DNA of 64,000 nt, taken from positions 62,001 to 126,000 of the forward strand of contig NZ_JBGFGN010000164.1 of assembly GCF_041224595.1 (NCBI RefSeq). Direction: 5' to 3'. The position numbers were made by a program, and so were the translations under genes. The DNA is from Donghicola sp041224595. GTDB lineage: Bacteria; Pseudomonadota; Alphaproteobacteria; Rhodobacterales; Rhodobacteraceae. The notes below the pieces were generated by a model. The model ran no database searches, was not told the origin of the DNA, and worked only from the letters and a program-made list of their open reading frames with translations. How positions within the stretch are numbered: the first letter of the stretch is position 1; the number at the start of each line of letters is the position of its first letter. Positions 59,647 through 64,000 of this stretch are shown here, piece by piece.

Positions 59647-61056
59647 TCATCCACCAAACGCGCGGCTGGTTCCACGTTCTAGATATTCGCCATCCGTCGG
59701 GGCACCGAGCACGTCACCATCCAACGCGATGGTTTCGCCGCGCAGGATGGTACGAACGGGCCAGCCTTTGACCGCTAGCCCTTCGTACGGCGTGTAATCA
59801 CAGTCGTGGTGCATCAGGGATTGGGAAATCGTGACTTCGCGCTCCGGGTCCCAGAAGGTCAGGTCTGCATCCGCACCCACCGCGATGGTCCCCTTTTTCG
59901 GGTATAGGCCAAAGAGTTTCGCGGGATTGGTCGCAGTCAGTTCGACAAACCGCTCAATCGAAATGCGGCCCTTGCTGACGCCTTCGGAGAACAGGATCGG
60001 CAAGCGCGTTTCGACGCCCGGAATACCATTCGGCACCCATTTGAAATTGGTGCGCGCGCCGGGCGCATCCTTGCCCTTTTCGTCTTCGAACCGGAACGGG
60101 CAGTGGTCGGAAGAAAAGATGTCGAACGTCCCGTCACGCAGGCCTTCCCAGATGGCCTTCTGGCTATCCAGATCACGCGGGGGCGGCGAGCATACGTATT
60201 TCGCGCCTTCAAAGTCCATGTTCAGACCCTTTAGGTCATCGGCGGTCAGAGCGATGTATTGCGGGCAGGTTTCGGCATAGACGTTCATTCCGCGCTTCTT
60301 GGCCCACTGGATCTGTTCCATCGGGTCGCGGCCCGACACGTGAACGATGGTGATCGGCACGTCGGTCAGTTCTGCATGGGAAATCGCGCGGTGGGTGGCT
60401 TCACGCTCAACACTCTGGGGGCGGCTTTCGGCGTGGTAGTAGGGCGCGGTTTTACCGGCCTCTTCCAGCCGACGGGCCATGTACTTGATGGCGTCATAGC
60501 CCTCAGCATGGACCATGACCATCGCCTTTTCGCGGCGCGCCACGTCGAAGACATCTAGCAGCTCTCGGTCATTCAGCACCATGTCATCATAGGTCATAAA
60601 GACCTTGAAGGACGTATAGCCCGCCTTGACCATGGCGGGCAGTTCTTGCCCCAGCACCTGCGGGGTCGGGTCGGTGATGATCAGGTGGAACGAGGTGTCC
60701 ACATAGCACTTGTCCTTGGCCGCAGCATGATAGGCATCGACGGCCTCGCGCAGGGACTGTCCCTTTTGCTGCAGGGCAAAGGGCATGACGGTGGTGTTCC
60801 CGCCCGCCGCGGCAGAGCGCGTGCCGCTCTCGAATCCGTCGGCCATGACCACGCCGCCGCCCTGAGGCTGTTCAAGGTGCACATGCGCGTCGATCCCGCC
60901 GGGCAGGACCAGCAGGCCTTTGGCGTCGATATCCTGCCGCGCCAGCCCGACGTTTTCGGCGATCGCGACGATGCGCCCTTGGCGGATGCCGATCTCGGCA
61001 TGGATGCGGTCACCGGCAGTGACGATTTCGGCGTTGCGGATAGCGATATCGAGCAT
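59647..61056 (-). CDS. hydA: dihydropyrimidinase / D-hydantoinase
   Basis: Cyclic amidohydrolase of 469 residues that opens dihydropyrimidine or hydantoin rings. Zinc-site motifs are GGIDAHVHLEQP, the carboxylated Lys in GYTSFKVFMTYDD, VMVHAEG, ITIVHVSG and FSSDHCPF; the PPPRD and substrate loops follow. The ATG at 61056 gives the conserved N-terminus; an in-frame TTG at 61071 is possible, and neither has a strong ribosome site. It follows a TRAP transporter on the same strand after a strong hairpin, so the imported substrate may be a pyrimidine-derived or ureide compound. Confidence 0.88.
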   Translation of the reverse strand: MLDIAIRNAEIVTAGDRIHAEIGIRQGRIVAIAENVGLARQDIDAKGLLVLPGGIDAHVHLEQPQGGGVVMADGFESGTRSAAAGGNTTVMPFALQQKGQSLREAVDAYHAAAKDKCYVDTSFHLIITDPTPQVLGQELPAMVKAGYTSFKVFMTYDDMVLNDRELLDVFDVARREKAMVMVHAEGYDAIKYMARRLEEAGKTAPYYHAESRPQSVEREATHRAISHAELTDVPITIVHVSGRDPMEQIQWAKKRGMNVYAETCPQYIALTADDLKGLNMDFEGAKYVCSPPPRDLDSQKAIWEGLRDGTFDIFSSDHCPFRFEDEKGKDAPGARTNFKWVPNGIPGVETRLPILFSEGVSKGRISIERFVELTATNPAKLFGLYPKKGTIAVGADADLTFWDPEREVTISQSLMHHDCDYTPYEGLAVKGWPVRTILRGETIALDGDVLGAPTDGEYLERGTSRAFGG

Positions 61057-61069
61057 TGGGTAAGCTTTC

Positions 61070-61118
61070 AAAAAACGTCGGGGCCTGCGGACGAACGGAA
61101 GGGGGTGCAGGCCCCGAC
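61070..61118 (-). terminator. strong intercistronic terminator/attenuator between dctP and hydA
   Basis: On the minus strand GTCGGGGCCTGC and GCAGGCCCCGAC form a 12-bp perfect stem, 19-base loop, followed by GTTTTTTG. It would end most TRAP transcripts after the binding protein gene, with read-through needed for hydA, unless hydA has its own promoter in the 70-bp gap. Confidence 0.8.
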
Positions 61119-61128
61119 AGGGGGTAAC

Positions 61129-62091
61129 TTAGTTGGTCAGAGCTTCAAACAGCGCCTTCTGGCCATCGGTGGTCAGCTCGGTTTCATAGAGGGGCTTCGA
61201 CGCCTCGATGAACGGAGCGGTATCGGGTTCGGTGATGTTCACACCCTTTTCGCGGAAGCTGTCCAAAAGGGGGTGTTCCTGATCGACAACGTACTGGCGC
61301 TGCCAAGTTGCCGCTTCGGAACCGGCTTCCAGAAGTGCGGTCTGGATATCCTCGGGCAGTGCGTCGAACTTGGACTTCTGCATGGTGATCGGGGCGGTCA
61401 TGTTCAGCCAGCCAACCAGCGCAAAGTTGGGCGCAACTTCGTAGAACTTCATGCCATCATAACCGGTCGAGGCACCTTCAGCGCCGTCAACAACGCCCGA
61501 CTGCAGCGCGCCGTAAAGCTCTGAATAGGACATCGGGGTGGGGTTCGCGTCATACTCGCGGAAGGCGCTGACGTGCACGGGGTTCTGCATGGTGCGGATT
61601 TTCATGCCCTCGAGATCTTCGATCGAGTTCACGGGGTTTGCGGTCATCAGGTGACGGATGCCCGACGAAAAGACTGCCAGCAATTCGAAACCGGACTCGT
61701 TTGCCGCCTCTTCCATCATGCCCCAGTTCGCGTCGACCTTCTCACCCAGCGCGGGGATCGAGGGGAACAGGAAGGGCAGATCGAACACTTTGTAGTCTTC
61801 GACGTAGTTCGACAGCATCGCGTTCGAGGTCATGGCGATATCGACAGTGCCCATCATCACGCCTTCGACGGTTTGCTGTTCATCACCCAGCTGGCCACCT
61901 GCGTAGATTTCGATGGTCGCAGCGCCGTCGGTTTTCTCTTCGAGCAGGTCTTTCATCTTTTGCAGACCCATGTCCTGCACTTCGTTCGCAGCGTTGGTGT
62001 GCGCGGCCTTGAAGGTGTAGTCGGCAGCGAAGCCAGGCACGGCAGCTGCCAGAGCGGCGACAGCGGCAAAAGTGGTGAAAACGGTTTTCAT
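61129..62091 (-). CDS. dctP: TRAP transporter substrate-binding protein
   Basis: Periplasmic DctP-family receptor of 320 residues. The signal peptide is residues 1-22 (KTVFTTFAAVAALAAAVPGFA). Mature features are FKAAHTNAANEVQDMG, the ligand-carboxylate Arg in GMKIRTMQNPVH, and GALQSGVVDGAEGAS. ATG 62091 begins the signal peptide; the frame is open farther upstream. It stands third in a dctQ-dctM-dctP operon, with the amidohydrolase behind it. The ligand is unknown. Confidence 0.92.
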   Translation of the reverse strand: MKTVFTTFAAVAALAAAVPGFAADYTFKAAHTNAANEVQDMGLQKMKDLLEEKTDGAATIEIYAGGQLGDEQQTVEGVMMGTVDIAMTSNAMLSNYVEDYKVFDLPFLFPSIPALGEKVDANWGMMEEAANESGFELLAVFSSGIRHLMTANPVNSIEDLEGMKIRTMQNPVHVSAFREYDANPTPMSYSELYGALQSGVVDGAEGASTGYDGMKFYEVAPNFALVGWLNMTAPITMQKSKFDALPEDIQTALLEAGSEAATWQRQYVVDQEHPLLDSFREKGVNITEPDTAPFIEASKPLYETELTTDGQKALFEALTN

Positions 62092-62141
62092 GGTAGTTCC
62101 CTGTTGATGTTTTGGTTGGAGGAGGAGTTGGCGTCCGCCGA

Positions 62142-63419
62142 TCACATCAGGACCGACGGCAACCAAAGAGAAACAGCAGGCACAAAGGTCACCAGCATCA
62201 GCGCGACCAGCATGCAAAGAAGGGGCAGCCACACTTTGCGCGACACCTGCTCGATCCGGCGGCCCGCAACGGTCGCGGCGACGTAAAGACAGATGCCGTA
62301 GGGCGGTGTGATCAGGCCGATGGACAGGTTCAGCGCAGTGGTGACGCCGAACTGAACAGGGTCGATGCCATAGCTGCGCGCGATGGGCAGCAGGATCGGG
62401 AGCAGGATCAGGACGGCCGAGATGCTTTCCATGAACATGCCGACGATCAGCAGCAGGACGTTCACGATCAGCAAGAAAACAAAGGGGCTGTCAGTCACGC
62501 CGGTCAACCAGTCGCGCAGCAGGGCGGGCAGACCTTGGGTCGCTATGAACCAGGTAAAGACCGAAGCTGTGGCGACGATGATCAGAACGGTGGCGGACAG
62601 GCTGATCGCTTTGAGGCAGAGGCGCGGCAAATCCTTGAAGGTCAGTTCGCGGTAGATACCCATGGTGACCAGCAGTGTGGTGAACAGCGCCACGCAGGCC
62701 GCTTCGGTCGCGGTGAACACGCCGCCGATGATGCCGCCAATGATCACGACGGGCACGATCATGCCGGGCAGTGCAGCGATGAAGGCTTTGGCCAGCTTGT
62801 CGAAGCTAAAATCCTCGCGGTCGGTTTGAACAGCTTCGTCCTGACGGGCGTGCAACCAGCAGCCCCCCATAAGTCCCGCGACAACCAAGAGTCCGGGCAC
62901 GATACCGCCAAGGAACATAGCGCCAATTGACTGGTTCGCGGTAATCGCGATCACAATCATGACGATCGACGGCGGGATGATCGACGCCAACGAGCCTGAC
63001 GCTGCAATCACGGCCGAAGCCAGATCAATGTTGTACCGACGCTTGCGCATCTCGGGAGTCATAACCGCGCTGATGGCCGCGGTATCCGCCGAGCCAGAGC
63101 CGGAAATCGCTGCCAGACCCGTGCCTGTCACGATCGACACCAGATAAAGCGAGCCGGTGATCCAGCCCACCAACGCACTGGCAAGGTTCACAAACCGCCG
63201 CGCGATGCCGCCAGCCTCCATCAGCAGACCCGAAGCGACAAAGAACGGAATGGCCATCAAGGTAAACGAGCTGATCCCGCCATAGACCCGTTGCGCCACG
63301 ATTGACAGGGGCACTGTGGTGGTCAGCTCAATCGCCACCAGAGCGGCAATCCCAAGAGCCAAGACAATCGGTACGCCCGACACAAGAAGAAGGAGGAAGC
63401 CTCCGCCAGCGAAGATCAT
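62142..63419 (-). CDS. dctM: TRAP transporter large permease
   Basis: DctM-type subunit of 425 residues with about 12 hydrophobic segments. SIIPPSIVMIVIAITA, NLSIGLITPPYGICLYVAA and the repeated PALLRDWLTGVTDSP-like loop are typical. The ATG overlaps the dctQ stop (ATGA). It forms the transport unit of the second TRAP importer in this window; its sequence is clearly distinct from the uronate one. Confidence 0.93.
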   Translation of the reverse strand: MIFAGGGFLLLLVSGVPIVLALGIAALVAIELTTTVPLSIVAQRVYGGISSFTLMAIPFFVASGLLMEAGGIARRFVNLASALVGWITGSLYLVSIVTGTGLAAISGSGSADTAAISAVMTPEMRKRRYNIDLASAVIAASGSLASIIPPSIVMIVIAITANQSIGAMFLGGIVPGLLVVAGLMGGCWLHARQDEAVQTDREDFSFDKLAKAFIAALPGMIVPVVIIGGIIGGVFTATEAACVALFTTLLVTMGIYRELTFKDLPRLCLKAISLSATVLIIVATASVFTWFIATQGLPALLRDWLTGVTDSPFVFLLIVNVLLLIVGMFMESISAVLILLPILLPIARSYGIDPVQFGVTTALNLSIGLITPPYGICLYVAATVAGRRIEQVSRKVWLPLLCMLVALMLVTFVPAVSLWLPSVLM

Positions 63420-63985
63420 GCGGGCACCTCAGAATTGTCGGTTTCGGGGCGCAGAACCTTGGGTGCGAAGGTCACGGCAAATTCGATCAGAAAGTAGCCA
63501 AAGCCGACCGGCAGAGCCATGTAAGGCCAGGCCATCGGAATACGCAGAGCGGGTGATTTGACGATCAAGCCAATCGCCACCATTGAAAATGACCCAACGA
63601 CGACAACGGCCAAAAACCAGACCCCCAACGCCAGCCCCGCCGCATTACAAACCCGCTGAACAGGCAGCGGCGCTTTGCGGATCAGCACGTCAACGCCGAC
63701 GTGCTGGTTGTAGCGCATGGCAATCCCAGCACCGAGCAAGGTCAGCCAAACTTGGGCAAACGTGGCGGTCTCTTCGCTCCATGCGATCGAATAGTTAAAG
63801 AAGTAGCGACCGATGATCTGGATCAGGATGGCCCCCGCCATATACGCCAAGAGCAAGAGCGCAACGCTGTCCACGACACGGCGCAGGACCATCAGCGCGC
63901 CAGCACCCAATCTGATCACATTTTGAAACGCGCCAGATTGCGCTTGGCCGGACCTATCCGTCGTGGGGGTTTCAGGGGATGGCAT
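63416..63985 (-). CDS. dctQ: TRAP transporter small permease
   Basis: DctQ-type subunit of 189 residues with four membrane helices (about 38-58, 75-95, 115-138, 155-175). A longer cytoplasmic N-terminus precedes them. The conserved AWSEETATFAQVWLTLLGAG and HVGVDVL segments are present. First gene of this TRAP operon; only 15 bases upstream are in the window (AGAGGT before the ATG), so its promoter is outside. Confidence 0.9.
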   Translation of the reverse strand: MPSPETPTTDRSGQAQSGAFQNVIRLGAGALMVLRRVVDSVALLLLAYMAGAILIQIIGRYFFNYSIAWSEETATFAQVWLTLLGAGIAMRYNQHVGVDVLIRKAPLPVQRVCNAAGLALGVWFLAVVVVGSFSMVAIGLIVKSPALRIPMAWPYMALPVGFGYFLIEFAVTFAPKVLRPETDNSEVPA

Positions 63986-64000
63986 AGCGGACCTCTCGTT

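Overview
The window looks like chromosomal DNA of a marine-type alphaproteobacterium, most likely a Rhodobacterales/Roseobacter-group organism. The reasons are high-GC codon use, two complete TRAP transporters, an HWE-kinase bacteriophytochrome, a rhizobial/Brucella-style erythritol locus, an Agrobacterium-type oxidative uronate pathway, and PAS-containing cytosolic chemoreceptors. Species cannot be read from the sequence. Coding density is high. I saw no rRNA, tRNA, CRISPR array, phage or insertion sequence.

Layout: (1) 1-4.8 kb holds a dehalogenase-like hydrolase with a divergent ArsR regulator, a two-gene glucosylglycerate (compatible solute) operon gpgS-gpgP, and rpe-gph. (2) 4.8-10 kb holds a light-sensing unit (heme oxygenase bphO, bacteriophytochrome kinase bphP, a small PAS/H-box protein) and a DUF2254 membrane protein; the last and bphO both have general-stress-like promoters. 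(3) 10.1-20.7 kb is a complete oxidative uronate catabolic operon (TRAP importer, udh, gli, gci, kdgD, ketoglutaric semialdehyde dehydrogenase) plus kdgK and an SGNH hydrolase. A FadR-type regulator sits at the far end, and matching operators lie in front of dctP. (4) 20.9-38.8 kb begins with a YghU-type GST and then holds a large erythritol locus: eryABC, lumazine synthase ribH2 behind an FMN riboswitch, the SorC regulator eryD, isomerases eryH and eryI with a DeoR regulator, fbp, tkt and tal to absorb the erythrose-4-phosphate, and a sugar ABC importer with its DUF2291 partner.

(5) 39-45 kb is a chemosensory cassette of two soluble PAS chemoreceptors (one with five PAS repeats in exact 122-codon register) and a triple-CheW protein, followed by a DUF2520 oxidoreductase. 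(6) 45.9-53.3 kb is a peptide import operon with an XRE-cupin regulator, binding protein, M24 peptidase and dppBCDF-like genes. (7) 53.5-55.7 kb is katG behind a palindromic operator. (8) 56-59.6 kb is a bufferin (DUF2282/MNIO) RiPP operon, bufABCD, translationally coupled to an ECF sigma factor and a DUF1109/NrsF-type anti-sigma factor with its two conserved cysteines. (9) 59.6-64 kb is a TRAP transporter-dihydropyrimidinase operon split by a strong attenuator-like hairpin.

The most notable items are the bufferin operon with its own sigma/anti-sigma pair, the FMN riboswitch inside the erythritol operon with a visible Shine-Dalgarno-masking hairpin, the 20-bp inverted repeat between eryA and the importer, and the codon-exact PAS array.
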